Positions 8,276 through 16,659 of a stretch of 64,000 bases of DNA are shown in pieces. The translations under genes were made by a program, and so were the position numbers. The DNA is from ZC4RG30 sp963812195. Its GTDB lineage: Bacteria > Pseudomonadota > Gammaproteobacteria > Steroidobacterales > Steroidobacteraceae. The notes below the pieces were generated by a model. It had not been told where the DNA came from. It ran no database searches and saw nothing but the letters and a program-made list of their open reading frames with translations. The DNA lies in contig CAWEUI010000022.1 of the NCBI GenBank assembly GCA_963812195.1, positions 1 to 64,000 of the forward strand. The letters run 5' to 3'. Each line of letters opens with the position of its first letter. Position 1 is the stretch's first letter.

Positions 8276-9528
8276 GCGCCCACCCCGTGCTTGACCAGCA
8301 GGGTCTTCTGCAGCGTCGGCATGTCCTTGTCGCCGCGGCCGGAGAGCCCCACCAGCACCCGCTTGCCGGGATTGCGGCGCGCCCACTCGCGCGCGCCGAC
8401 CAGCGCATGCGCGGATTCGATCGCCGGCCAGGATGCCCTCGTAAGTGGCGCACTCCTCCACGCAGTCCAGCGCGTCGTCGTCCAGCGCCATCACGTATTG
8501 CACGCGCCCGATCTCGCGCAGCAGCGCGTGCTCGGGACCGACGCCCGGATAGTCCAGCCCGGCCGACACCGAGTGCGTCTCCTGGATCTGGCCTTCCTTG
8601 TCCTGCAGCAGCATGGTGTACGTGCCGTGCAGTACGCCGGGCCGGCCGGTGGCCAGCGTGGCGGCGTTGTCGCCCAGTCCGGCGCCACGGCCGCCCGCCT
8701 CGACCCCGATGATCTGCACCGACGCATCGCCCAGAAAAGCATGGAAGGTGCCGATGGCATTGGAGCCGCCGCCCACGCAGGCAATCACGCAGTCCGGCAG
8801 GGCGCCGGCCTTGTCCAGGATCTGCGGCGCGCGCTTCGCGGCCGATGACCGCCTGCAGCTCGCGCACCAGGTATGGATAGGGATGCGGCCCCACCGCCGA
8901 GCCCAGGCAGTAGAAGGTGGTCGAGCGGATCGGCGACCCAGTCGCGGAAGGCCTCATCGATGGCCGCGCGCAAGGTGCGATCACCGCTGGTCACCGGCAC
9001 CACGGTGGCGCCCATCAGCCGCATGCGCCCGACGTTGGGCGCCTGGCGCTCCATGTCCACTTCGCCCATGTACACCACACAGGGCAGACCGACCCGCGCG
9101 CAGGCCGCCGCGGTGGCCACGCCATGCTGGCCGGCGCCGGTCTCGGCCACGATGCGCTTCGCGCCCATGCGCTTTGCCAGCAGCGCCTGGCCCAGCGCGT
9201 TGTTGATCTTGTGCGCGCCGGTGTGCGCCAGGTCCTCGCGCTTGAACCACACCTCCGCGCCCCAGCGCCGGCTCAAGGCGCGCATCGGCGACAACGCGGT
9301 CGGCCGCCCCACCCAGTCGGTGAGTTCCGCGGTCAGCTCGCGCTGAAAGTCGGCGGTGGGCAGGATCCGGTACACCGCGTCGGTGAGACGCTCGAAGGCC
9401 GGCACCAGCGTTTCGGGTATGTAGCGTCCGCCAAAGGGGCCGAAGCGGCCCTGCGCGTCGGGCATCTTGCCGGCCAGCAGCTGCGCCAGCAACTGTTCGG
9501 CCGTCTCTGCATTCATTGCTGCATTCAT
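8272..9528 (-). CDS. trpB: Tryptophan synthase beta chain TrpB (three frameshifts)
   Basis: The PLP enzyme joining indole and serine. The sequence is recovered from three frames: GRFGPFGGRYIPETL...KREDLAHTGAHKINNALGQ (PLP lysine in HKINN) to about 8930; STTFYCLGSAVGPHPYPYLVREL to about 8845; CVIACVGGGSNAIGTFH...HSVSAGLDYPGVGPEH to about 8420; then ALVGAREWARRNPGKR to the stop. Each junction is mended by dropping one base, in CC near 8928, at GCGCGCC near 8845 and in GG near 8423. All catalytic blocks are present. The 3' end reads ...KHGVGA, with the stop overlapping the trpA start. ATG at 9528 is chosen over GTG 9543. Confidence 0.93.
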
Positions 9529-10155
9529 CTCAATGCTCTCCACTTCCCACCCGCGCGAAGGCCTTGCGCGCGCGCGGATACAAATTCCTCGATCAATGCC
9601 GGCGCCTTGCGGCCGGGCGCCTCTTCAACACCGCTGGACACGTCCACGCCGAAGGGCTGCACGCTTTGATCGCCTGTTCGATGTTCGCCGGCGCCAGCCC
9701 GCCGGCCAGAATCAGCTCGCAGCGTCGTGCCACCGATCGCGCGGCACTCCAGTCGGCCAGCTTGCCGGTTCCGCTGCGCGGCCCTTCGAACAGCACGCGC
9801 TGGCCCGGGCCCAGCGCCGCGAGACCCGTCACGGACTGCTCCCCGCGCAGTACCGGCCATGCCGGACACACCGGGTGGCAAGTTCGATGGCGGCAAAGTC
9901 CTCGCGATCGGTCTGCAACACGTCGGGCCGAAAGGCAGCGAACACCTGGACGAGCAGTTGTGCAGTCGGATGCTGCGTCACGGCCACGCACTGCAGGCGA
10001 CCGCGCGCCGGCGCGGCCAGCTCGGCCGCCCGCTGCGGCGAGACCCGGCGCGCCGATTCGGCGAACACGAAGCCGATGGCATCGGCGCCCGCGGCCAGCG
10101 CCGCCTGCACTGCGTGCTCGTCGGTCATGCCGCAGATCTTGATGAAGCCCGCCAT
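9525..10155 (-). CDS. trpF: Phosphoribosylanthranilate isomerase TrpF (frameshifted)
   Basis: Isomerises N-(5-phosphoribosyl)anthranilate in tryptophan synthesis. The N-terminal half is clear (MAGFIKICGMTDEHAVQAAL with the catalytic Cys, IGFVFAESARRVSP). The frame is lost around 9874 and 9862, where dropping one T and one G gives ...ELPPGVSGMPVLRGEQ. The middle part (LADWSAARSVARRCELILAGGLAPANIEQAIKA) is in another frame, and near 9663 a missing base leads to VQPFGVDVSSGVEEAPG, which carries the catalytic Asp. So about three indels in 630 bases, yet every motif is conserved. The gene follows trpC by 3 bases and overlaps the trpB start. Confidence 0.9.
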
Positions 10156-10158
10156 GGT

Positions 10159-10990
10159 TCACCTCGCTCCGCGTCCCGCCGCGATGATGTCGGCCAGCAG
10201 CACTGCCGGATCCTGCGCGCTCATCAGTGCGCTGCCGATCAACGCCAGCTCGTAACCGGCATGTGCCAGCCGCGCAGCGTCCCCGGCCGTGGCCACGCCG
10301 CTCTCGGCCACGCGCGGCACGCCGTGCGGCAAGCTTTGCACCAGTTCCTCCAGCCGGCCGGGCACCACCTTCAGCGTGGTCAGGTCGCGGCTGTTGATGC
10401 CGATCAGCAGCCGGGCAGTCCCGCCCGCATGCGCATCGATGAGTTCGCGCGCCACGGCGATATCCGCTTCGTCGAAGGTCTCGATCAGCACGAACAGCGA
10501 CAGCGCGCCCTGCAGCCACGATCAGCGCGTCCAGTTCGGCGCGCGCGAGCATGCGCACGATGACCAGGATGCCGCCGGCACCGGCAAGCCGCGCTTCGGC
10601 AACCTGGTAGGGGTCGACCAGGAAGTCCTTGCGCATGGCCGGCAAGCCGCCAGCCGCTTCCAGCGCACGGGCAGCCTGCTCCAGGTGATCGAGCGAGCCC
10701 GCGAAACGCTCCGGCTCGGTCAGCACCGACACCGCCGCGGCACCGGCCCGCGCGTAGCTGGTAACGCGCGCGGCGATGTCCTCGTCGCCACCACTGAGCT
10801 GACCGACCGCGGGCGAGCGCAGCTTCACCTCGGCGATCACATCGAAGCCTTTGGGCGAGAGCACCAGCCGCGGCGGCTGCGGCGAGCTTTCCGCCCAGCG
10901 CCACATCTCCGCCTCGCTGTGCTGGCGGCGCGCCTCGTCCACGCGACGGTGGCTGCCGGCCGCCATCGCCGCGAGAAAATCCCCGCTCAT
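10159..10990 (-). CDS. trpC: Indole-3-glycerol phosphate synthase TrpC (frameshifted)
   Basis: Forms indole-3-glycerol phosphate from carboxyphenylamino-deoxyribulose phosphate. A TIM barrel with the catalytic lysines in DVIAEVKLRSPAVG and AMRKDFLVDPYQVAEARLAGAG, then LIGINSRDLTTL and AESGV. It is a separate gene, not fused to trpF as in Escherichia coli. One frameshift near 10497-10505: dropping one G of GTGGCTG joins ...DALIV to LQGALSLFVLIETFDEAD. The ATG at 10990 overlaps the trpD stop (ATGA). Confidence 0.93.
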
Positions 10991-12040
10991 CGGCCGGCCG
11001 CCTGGCGCGAGAAAGCCGCGAGAGCGGCAAGTTGCGCGCTGGCGCGGCCATCGTCGATGGCATCGCGCGCCAGACCGATCGCCTCGCGCGGCGAAGTGGC
11101 GCGCCCGGCAACTTCCAGCGCCAGGGCCGCCCCCAGCAGCAATGCATCGCGATGCGGACCGTGGTCCTCGCCGCGCATCACCTGCGTCAGGGCCTGTGCA
11201 TTGAACATCGCGTCGCCGCCCAGCAGCTGCTCCTCCTGACACACGGCAATGCCGTAGTCGGCCGGCGTGCGGCGCGACTCGATGACCTTGCCGGGGCGCA
11301 CGTCGAGCAGCAGGAACGGCCCCAGCGGTGAGGGCTCGTCCCAGCCCGCGGCGCCATGGATCACGAAGGCGCGCTGCAAGGGCATGCCCGACAGCGCATC
11401 GGCCATCAGCCGCGCGGTCGGCTCGTTGAACGCACCGATGACGTGATACGGCGGTTCGGCCGGATTGGTCAGTGGCCCGAGGATGTTGAACACGGTGCGC
11501 ACGCCGAGCGCCGGCACGCACCGGGCCGATCGCCTTCATCGCCGGGTGATAATGCTGCGCGAACAGGAACGTGAAACTGGTGGCCCGCAGACACTCGGCG
11601 GCCCGGGAAGCATCCAGCGGCAACGCCAGGCCCAGCGCTTCGAGCACGTCGGCGCTGCCCGCCTTGCTGGAAACCGAACGATTGCCGTGCTTGATCACCG
11701 TCATACCCGCCGCGGCCGCCAGCAGCGAGGCGCCGGTGGACAGATTGAAGCTGCCGGACTTGTCGCCGCCGGTGCCGACGATGTCCACGGCGACGGCCAC
11801 ATCCTCGGCCGGGATCGACGGGCGCCGCGCCAGCGAACGCATGCCCAGCGCAAAGCCGCGCAGCTCCTCGGCGGTAACGCCCTTGGCCCGGATCGCCGCC
11901 AGCAATGCGCCGGCCAGTGCCGGCGGCACTTCCACGTCGGTCAGCGCAATCAGCAACGCGTGCGCGTCATCGCCGGACAGCGAACGTCCTTCCAGCAGCG
12001 CATCCAGCCAGCCGCGCAGTCGGGTCAGCTCCGTGCTCAT
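10987..12040 (-). CDS. trpD: Anthranilate phosphoribosyltransferase TrpD (frameshifted)
   Basis: Transfers phosphoribose from PRPP to anthranilate. Visible: the PRPP-binding VDIVGTGGDKSGSFNLSTGA, KHGNRSVSSKAGSADVLEALG, HPAMK and, after the break, GVRTVFNILGPLTNPAEPP. One frameshift near 11518-11522, where dropping one base turns IGPVRAGARR into IGPVR/PALGVRT. The length after repair is about 350 residues, normal for the family. The start overlaps the trpG stop and the stop overlaps the trpC start, so the operon is tightly coupled. Confidence 0.94.
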
Positions 12041-12636
12041 GCTTCACGCACCGGATTGGTGAGCTTCAGGAAGTTGCCCATCAGCTGCGGGCCCTGCGGC
12101 GTGAGCACGCTCTCTGGATGGAACTGCACGCCCTCGATGGTGAACTTGCGGTGGCGCACGCCCATGATCTCGCCTTCCGGCGTGATCGCGCTGACCTCCA
12201 GTTCCGACGGCACGGACACCGGTTCGGCGATCAGCGAGTGGTAACGCCCCACTTCCATCGGCTGCGGCATCCCCTCGAACAGGACCTTGCCGTCATGCTT
12301 GATGGCGGAGGTCTTGCCGTGCATCAGGCGCGGCGCGCGCACGATGTGCCCGCCGAACACCTCGGTGATCGACTGGTGGCCGAGGCACACGCCGAACACC
12401 GGCAGGCGGCCCGCGAAGGCGCGGATCATGGCCATCGAGACGCCGGCATCACGCGGCGTGCCCGGTCCCGGCGAAATGCACAGGTGCGTGAGATCGCCCA
12501 TGCGCAATGCCTCATCGACGGTGATCTCGTCGTTGCGGAACACGCGCACCTCGGCGCCGAGCACCAGGAAGGCCTGCACCAGGTTGTAGGTGAAGGAATC
12601 GTAGTTGTCGATCAGCAGCAGCCGGGGCTTTGTCAT
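12037..12636 (-). CDS. trpG: Anthranilate synthase glutaminase component TrpG
   Basis: Class I glutamine amidotransferase that supplies ammonia to TrpE. About 199 residues with LLLIDNYDSFTYNLVQ, the oxyanion strand ISPGPGTP, the nucleophile Cys in FGVCLGHQSI, and the catalytic His-Glu in GVQFHPESVLTPQG. ATG at 12636 gives the normal N-terminus and lies 2 bases after the trpE stop; the TTG two codons upstream is unlikely. Intact. Confidence 0.97.
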   Translation of the reverse strand: MTKPRLLLIDNYDSFTYNLVQAFLVLGAEVRVFRNDEITVDEALRMGDLTHLCISPGPGTPRDAGVSMAMIRAFAGRLPVFGVCLGHQSITEVFGGHIVRAPRLMHGKTSAIKHDGKVLFEGMPQPMEVGRYHSLIAEPVSVPSELEVSAITPEGEIMGVRHRKFTIEGVQFHPESVLTPQGPQLMGNFLKLTNPVREA

Positions 12637-12638
12637 GG

Positions 12639-14024
12639 TCAAAGTCCTTCCTTTGCCAGCTGCAGCGCGCTGCGCAGCGCGGCGCTCTTGGCGTACACCT
12701 CGTTGTACTCGGCCTCCGGGTTGCTGTCGGCGACGATGCCGGCACCGGCCTGGTAGCTGTACTGGTCGCCTTCGAACACCAGCGTGCGGATGGTGATGGC
12801 CTGATCCATGTCGCCCTGGGCGCCGAAGTAACCGATGGTGCCGCCGTACAAGCCGCGATCCACCGGTTCCAGCTCCTCGATCAGCTGCATGGCGCGCACC
12901 TTCGGCGCGCCCACCAGAGTGCCCGCCGGAAAGGTCGCCGCGAACAGGTCGAAGGCATCCATCTCCGGTGCCAGCGTGCCGCGCACGCCGCTGACGATGT
13001 GCATCACGTGGCTGTAGCGCTCGATGGCGCGATACGGGTTCACCAGCACGGAACCAGCCGCCGCGACGCGCCCCAGATCATTGCGCGCCAGGTCCACCAG
13101 CATCACGTGCTCGGCGTTCTCCTTCGGATCGGCCAGCAGCCGCTGCTCGTTGGCAAGATCCTCCTGTGGATCCTCCATGCGCGGCAGAGTGCCGGCGATC
13201 GGCCGCAGTTCGGCTACACCCTTGTTCAGCTTTACCAGCGCCTCCGGGGAAGAGCCCACCACGGTCAGGCCGCCGAGCTGGCAGTGGTACATGTAGGGCG
13301 AGGGGTTGATCAGCCGCAGGGCGCGATATACCTGGAACGGATCGAGCTGATGCTGGCCCGAGAACTTCGATGAAAGTACCAGCTGGTACACATCGCCCGC
13401 GGCAATGTAGTCCTGGACGCTGCGCACACCGGTCATGAACTGTTCGCGATCCATCGACATCGACGGTTCGCTGAACGCGGCGGCGGCGCGCGGCAGGACC
13501 AGCTTGCCGCGCAATGCCGCGATCACCTCATCGCGCAGCACACGACGTTCGCTCTCGGTCCCCGCATGCAGCAGGGCGATGCCACGGGTGAGGTGATCGA
13601 ACACCAGCAGCGATTCCGGCGCGACGTAGTGCAGGATGGGCGCGCCCGGCCGGCGCGAGTGGCGCAGCGGCAATTTCTCGAAGAAGCGCACCACATCGTA
13701 GGCGGTGAACCCGACCAGTCCGCCGGCCAGCGGCACACCGGGCAATTCCGGCTGCGGCCGCGGCGCGCGGGCCAGTGCCTCGCGCAGGCGCTGCAGCAGT
13801 GCATCCTTCGAGCCGGGCACCGGATAGGAATGCGGGCCGATGGTCAGGCTGCGCGAGTCCAGCCGCACTTCAAGACCTTCGCCGAAGCCGATGAAGGAGT
13901 AGCGCCCCAGCCGCTCGCCGCCCTCCACGCTCTCCAGCAGGAAGCGCGGCCGAAACGAGGTCAGCTTGGCGTAGGCCGAGACCGGGGTATCCAGGTCCCC
14001 GGCGATGTCGAATGGCGGTTTCAA
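12639..14024 (-). CDS. trpE: Anthranilate synthase component I TrpE
   Basis: Chorismate-binding enzyme making anthranilate, the first committed step to tryptophan. About 461 residues, with N-terminal DLDTPVSAYAKL, the family region LLESVEGGERLGRYSFIG (feedback site), and the catalytic core GDVYQLVLSSKF, LRPIAGTLPR, LVDLARNDLGRV, FPAGTLVGAPKVRAM and QAGAGIVADSNPEAEY. The first in-frame ATG (14051) lies inside the attenuator hairpin and would add a tail including three residues encoded by the U-tract. TTG at 14024, with a GGGGTGAG just upstream, is the better start. It is the first structural gene of the operon. Confidence 0.95.
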   Translation of the reverse strand: MKPPFDIAGDLDTPVSAYAKLTSFRPRFLLESVEGGERLGRYSFIGFGEGLEVRLDSRSLTIGPHSYPVPGSKDALLQRLREALARAPRPQPELPGVPLAGGLVGFTAYDVVRFFEKLPLRHSRRPGAPILHYVAPESLLVFDHLTRGIALLHAGTESERRVLRDEVIAALRGKLVLPRAAAAFSEPSMSMDREQFMTGVRSVQDYIAAGDVYQLVLSSKFSGQHQLDPFQVYRALRLINPSPYMYHCQLGGLTVVGSSPEALVKLNKGVAELRPIAGTLPRMEDPQEDLANEQRLLADPKENAEHVMLVDLARNDLGRVAAAGSVLVNPYRAIERYSHVMHIVSGVRGTLAPEMDAFDLFAATFPAGTLVGAPKVRAMQLIEELEPVDRGLYGGTIGYFGAQGDMDQAITIRTLVFEGDQYSYQAGAGIVADSNPEAEYNEVYAKSAALRSALQLAKEGL

Positions 14025-14035
14025 TTGCTCACCCC

Positions 14036-14076
14036 AAAAAAAAGAACCCATCCCGGTTGTGCCGGAGATGGGTTCT
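14036..14076 (-). terminator. trp attenuator terminator (segments 3:4)
   Basis: On the minus strand AGAACCCATC plus CCGG pair with CCGG plus GATGGGTTCT (complements of 14067-14076 / 14062-14065 and 14053-14056 / 14043-14052). The stem has about 14 bp with one bulged base. It runs directly into eight T (complement of 14036-14043). This is a textbook intrinsic terminator immediately before trpE. Confidence 0.93.
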
Positions 14077-14150
14077 GGTGTTCTTCCTTACCTTAAGCTT
14101 GTCTAGCGCTTGCGCGTAACGACCAGTACCCCGCTCCGTCAGGAGAGGGT
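14043..14150 (-). promoter_or_regulatory. trp attenuator: alternative pairing segments 1 to 4
   Basis: Four segments can be drawn on the minus-strand transcript. Segment 1 (complement of 14142-14150, ACCCTCTCC, overlapping the end of the leader ORF) pairs with the first half of segment 2 (complement of 14123-14137, GGAGCGGGGTACTGG). The CTGG and GGG of segment 2 can instead pair with CCAG and CCC at the start of segment 3 (complement of 14062-14078), forming an antiterminator. Otherwise segment 3 pairs with segment 4 (14043-14056) as the terminator. A ribosome stalled on the Trp codons would cover segment 1 and free 2:3. The pairings were drawn by eye, without energy calculation. Confidence 0.8.
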
Positions 14151-14186
14151 CCACCACCAACGGTTCACGGTGAGGGTCGGATTCAT
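14139..14186 (-). CDS. trpL: trp leader peptide TrpL (15 residues, WWW)
   Basis: A 15-codon ORF reading MNPTLTVNRWWWTLS, with three consecutive Trp codons (complement of 14151-14159) followed by a stop 60 bases before the attenuator stem. Position, length and Trp run are those of a ribosome-sensing leader peptide. No Shine-Dalgarno sequence is visible, and the predicted transcription start falls at or within two bases of the ATG, so it may be translated as a leaderless mRNA. Confidence 0.9.
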   Translation of the reverse strand: MNPTLTVNRWWWTLS

Positions 14187-14194
14187 GGTCTGGC

Positions 14195-14224
14195 AGTATG
14201 GCCAGCCACCGCCAAGGCCGTCAA
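14195..14224 (-). promoter_or_regulatory. Probable trp operon promoter
   Basis: Minus-strand TTGACG (complement of 14219-14224), 18-base spacer, CATACT (complement of 14195-14200). The -35 box matches the sigma70 consensus at 5 of 6 positions, the -10 box at 4 of 6. The -10 ends 8 bases before the trpL ATG. It sits in the 166-base gap between yceH and trpL. Confidence 0.55.
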
Positions 14225-14352
14225 GCTGGACACGCAGGGGCCCGGTCCATGATCCAGCCACCGGTCCCGGGTCGACCCCATATCCAACGTGGCCGCCTGC
14301 GCCGGACCGGTGCGCGCGGCGCGGCAGGGCCTGTTCGCGCGAGGCGTTGGCG

Positions 14353-15024
14353 TCAGCCTTTCAGCAGCGCGATCTGTGTCCTCAATGCAGCGACTTCGCT
14401 CTCGAGCATTGCAACCCGCGCCTCCAGATCCGGACGCGTTGCCGCCGGCATGTTGGCCGCGACTGCCTCTGAAGGAGCAGGTTCCGCGCCTGCCGGAGCA
14501 TTCGAAGATTCCGGCATTGCCTCGAACAGTTGCGCCCAGCGCGAGTCGCGCCGTCCGGGTTCGCGCGCCAGCTGCGCCACGAATGGTCCATCGGCCCTAC
14601 CCGCCAGTGAGTCGAGTAACGCCTCGATCAGCCCGGGCTCCGGCAACTCGGCGAGCCTGGGCACCCGGTTGCGCAATTCTCCCGGCGTCTGTGGCCCGCG
14701 CAGCAGCAGCTCGCACAGGATCGCGGTTTCCTGCGGGTTGAACTTCAGGCTGCCGAACTCGGTATTGCAGAAGATCTGGTGGTACTTGGACACGCGACTG
14801 CCGTAGCCCGACTTCTCGATGACCATGTGCCGCCGCTCCAGGCCATCGACCACGGACTTCACGGTAGCCTCGTCCAGTTGCATCACCGGTTCGCGATTGC
14901 TCTTCTGGTTGCATGCGTTGACCAGCGCGTTCAGCGAAAGCGGATACTGGTCGGGCGTGGCGATCTGCTTTTCGATCAATGCGCCGATGATGCGTGCTTC
15001 GATTGCGGACAGGTGGATGTTCAC
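14353..15024 (-). CDS. yceH: YceH family protein (DUF480)
   Basis: About 223 residues. The core matches YceH: LSAIEARIIGALIEKQIATPDQYPLS, ALVNACNQKSNREPVM, KYHQIFCNTEFG, LLLRGPQTPGELRNR and GPFVAQLAREPGRRDSR, which form two winged-helix modules. The C-terminal extension is Ala/Pro-rich and ends in a short coiled coil (LEARVAMLESEVAALRTQI). GTG at 15024 gives the family start; upstream in-frame residues do not fit. The role of YceH is not well defined. Confidence 0.9.
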   Translation of the reverse strand: MNIHLSAIEARIIGALIEKQIATPDQYPLSLNALVNACNQKSNREPVMQLDEATVKSVVDGLERRHMVIEKSGYGSRVSKYHQIFCNTEFGSLKFNPQETAILCELLLRGPQTPGELRNRVPRLAELPEPGLIEALLDSLAGRADGPFVAQLAREPGRRDSRWAQLFEAMPESSNAPAGAEPAPSEAVAANMPAATRPDLEARVAMLESEVAALRTQIALLKG

Positions 15025-15172
15025 CCTGGCCGGCCGCCGGCCGTGCCGCCGAACACGCAGGCCGCGAGCAGCGCGGCAATCCGGGATGTCTGTCGCATGG
15101 TTCCCCCTCAATTTGCCGCCGCAGGTTAGCGCCCGATGATCGAAGCGATCAATCCCGCCTGCTGATCAGCAG

Positions 15173-16603
15173 TTACAGCGTCAGGGACTGCCAGGCGCGC
15201 GATCTCCAGCGCAGCCACAGCAGCGTGCCCGCGATCACGACGTAGACGTTCACGGCCACCCAGCCGCCGGTGGCGCCCCAGCCCAGCCCGGGCCAGCTGC
15301 TGAACCAGCCGGCGCCCGGCGCAAACGCGAACAGATGCGCCAGCGGCAGAAACAGCAGCCAGGACAAACCCAGCACCAGGATCGCCGGCACGCGCGCATC
15401 GCCGGCACCCCTGAGGCACAGCGAGCTGCCCATGTTCAGTCCGTCGAAGAACTGGTAGACGGCCGCGAACCACAGCATCCTCGCGCCCATGGCGATGACC
15501 TCGCCGGCCTGCGGGTCGCCGGCAGCCACGAATCGGGGCAGCAGCCATGGCCCGGCCAGCGCCAGCAACAGGCCCATGCCGCCCATGTACAGCGAAGCCA
15601 TGGCGATGGTGCGATTGCCAAGCCGGCGCGCCCAGCGCCGGTCGCCGGCACCGACCGCCTGCCCGACCAGCGTGGTTCCGGCCATCGCAATGCCGACTCC
15701 GGGCGCGTACGCGAAAGCGGTGAGCACCATGACCAGTTGCGTGGCCGCGCCGGGCACGGCGCCCAGGCGCACCATCATCACCTGGAACACCGAAAAGCCG
15801 ATCAGTTCGGCCGCCACCATCAGCCCCATGGGCAAACCAAGCCGCAGTTGGGCGAGGATCCGCGCCCACTGGGGCCGCCACGACAAGTGCGAGCGATAGC
15901 GCGGGCGAAAGCGCTGCGACAGGAACCAGGCCAGCGCCACGGCAAGGCCCAACGCCTGCGCCACACTGGTGGCCACGGCCGAGCCGGCCACGCCCCAGCC
16001 CAGCATGAAGATGAACAGTTCGTTGAACAGCGCATTGCTCAGCGCCATCACCAGCGTGACCAGCATGGTGACGCGCGGCCGTCCGATGCCATTGAAGAAG
16101 CCCAGCACCGCCCAGGCCGCGCAGCCGAACGGCGCACCGGCCACGCGCGGCATCCAGAATGCCGCGGCCTGGTCCTGGATGGCCGGCTCGAGGCCGAAGG
16201 GCGCGAGTATGGCGTGACCGGACAGGCCCAGCAGCACGAACAGGGGCGTGGCGATCAATGCGCCCCACAGCCCGATCCACACCGCCTGCGCCGCGCGCAC
16301 GTAACGCCGCGCACCATGGGTCTGTGCGGCGACTGTCTGGACTGCCATGCCGATGCCCGAAAGCGCCACGACCACGGCCATCGCCATCCAGTGCACGGCA
16401 CCAACCGCGGCCAGCGCATCGGTGGAGATGTGACCGACGAACCACACGTCGGTCAGGCTCATCACGATCTGCACGGCGCTGTTGGCGACCAGCGGCAGGG
16501 CGAGCGCCAGCATGGCGCGCACATCGATGTGCACGCGCCCCTGCGCATCCACGCGCCGCGCCGGCAGAACGGCCGCGGGCGCCTGCTGAAGTGAATCGTT
16601 CAC
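15173..16603 (-). CDS. MATE family efflux transporter
   Basis: About 476 residues with some twelve membrane segments in two halves. MATE features are ALPLVANSAVQIVMSLTDVWFVGHIS at the start of the first bundle and GIGMAVQTVAAQTHGARR, echoed in the second half by GVGIAMAGTTLVGQAVGAGDRRWARR. The NorM-type family uses Na+ or H+ gradients to export cationic drugs. GTG at 16603 is preferred to TTG 16648 because it removes a non-family leader; neither has a good ribosome site. Confidence 0.88.
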   Translation of the reverse strand: MNDSLQQAPAAVLPARRVDAQGRVHIDVRAMLALALPLVANSAVQIVMSLTDVWFVGHISTDALAAVGAVHWMAMAVVVALSGIGMAVQTVAAQTHGARRYVRAAQAVWIGLWGALIATPLFVLLGLSGHAILAPFGLEPAIQDQAAAFWMPRVAGAPFGCAAWAVLGFFNGIGRPRVTMLVTLVMALSNALFNELFIFMLGWGVAGSAVATSVAQALGLAVALAWFLSQRFRPRYRSHLSWRPQWARILAQLRLGLPMGLMVAAELIGFSVFQVMMVRLGAVPGAATQLVMVLTAFAYAPGVGIAMAGTTLVGQAVGAGDRRWARRLGNRTIAMASLYMGGMGLLLALAGPWLLPRFVAAGDPQAGEVIAMGARMLWFAAVYQFFDGLNMGSSLCLRGAGDARVPAILVLGLSWLLFLPLAHLFAFAPGAGWFSSWPGLGWGATGGWVAVNVYVVIAGTLLWLRWRSRAWQSLTL

Positions 16604-16659
16604 GGAAAACAGATCGTAGCCGACCGGACCAGCCACGAGGATGCGCAAATGGCGCGCGA

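Noticed and set aside
14353..15111. Longer start for YceH at 15111
   Set aside because: The first 29 residues have no family similarity. GTG 15024 gives the canonical N-terminus.
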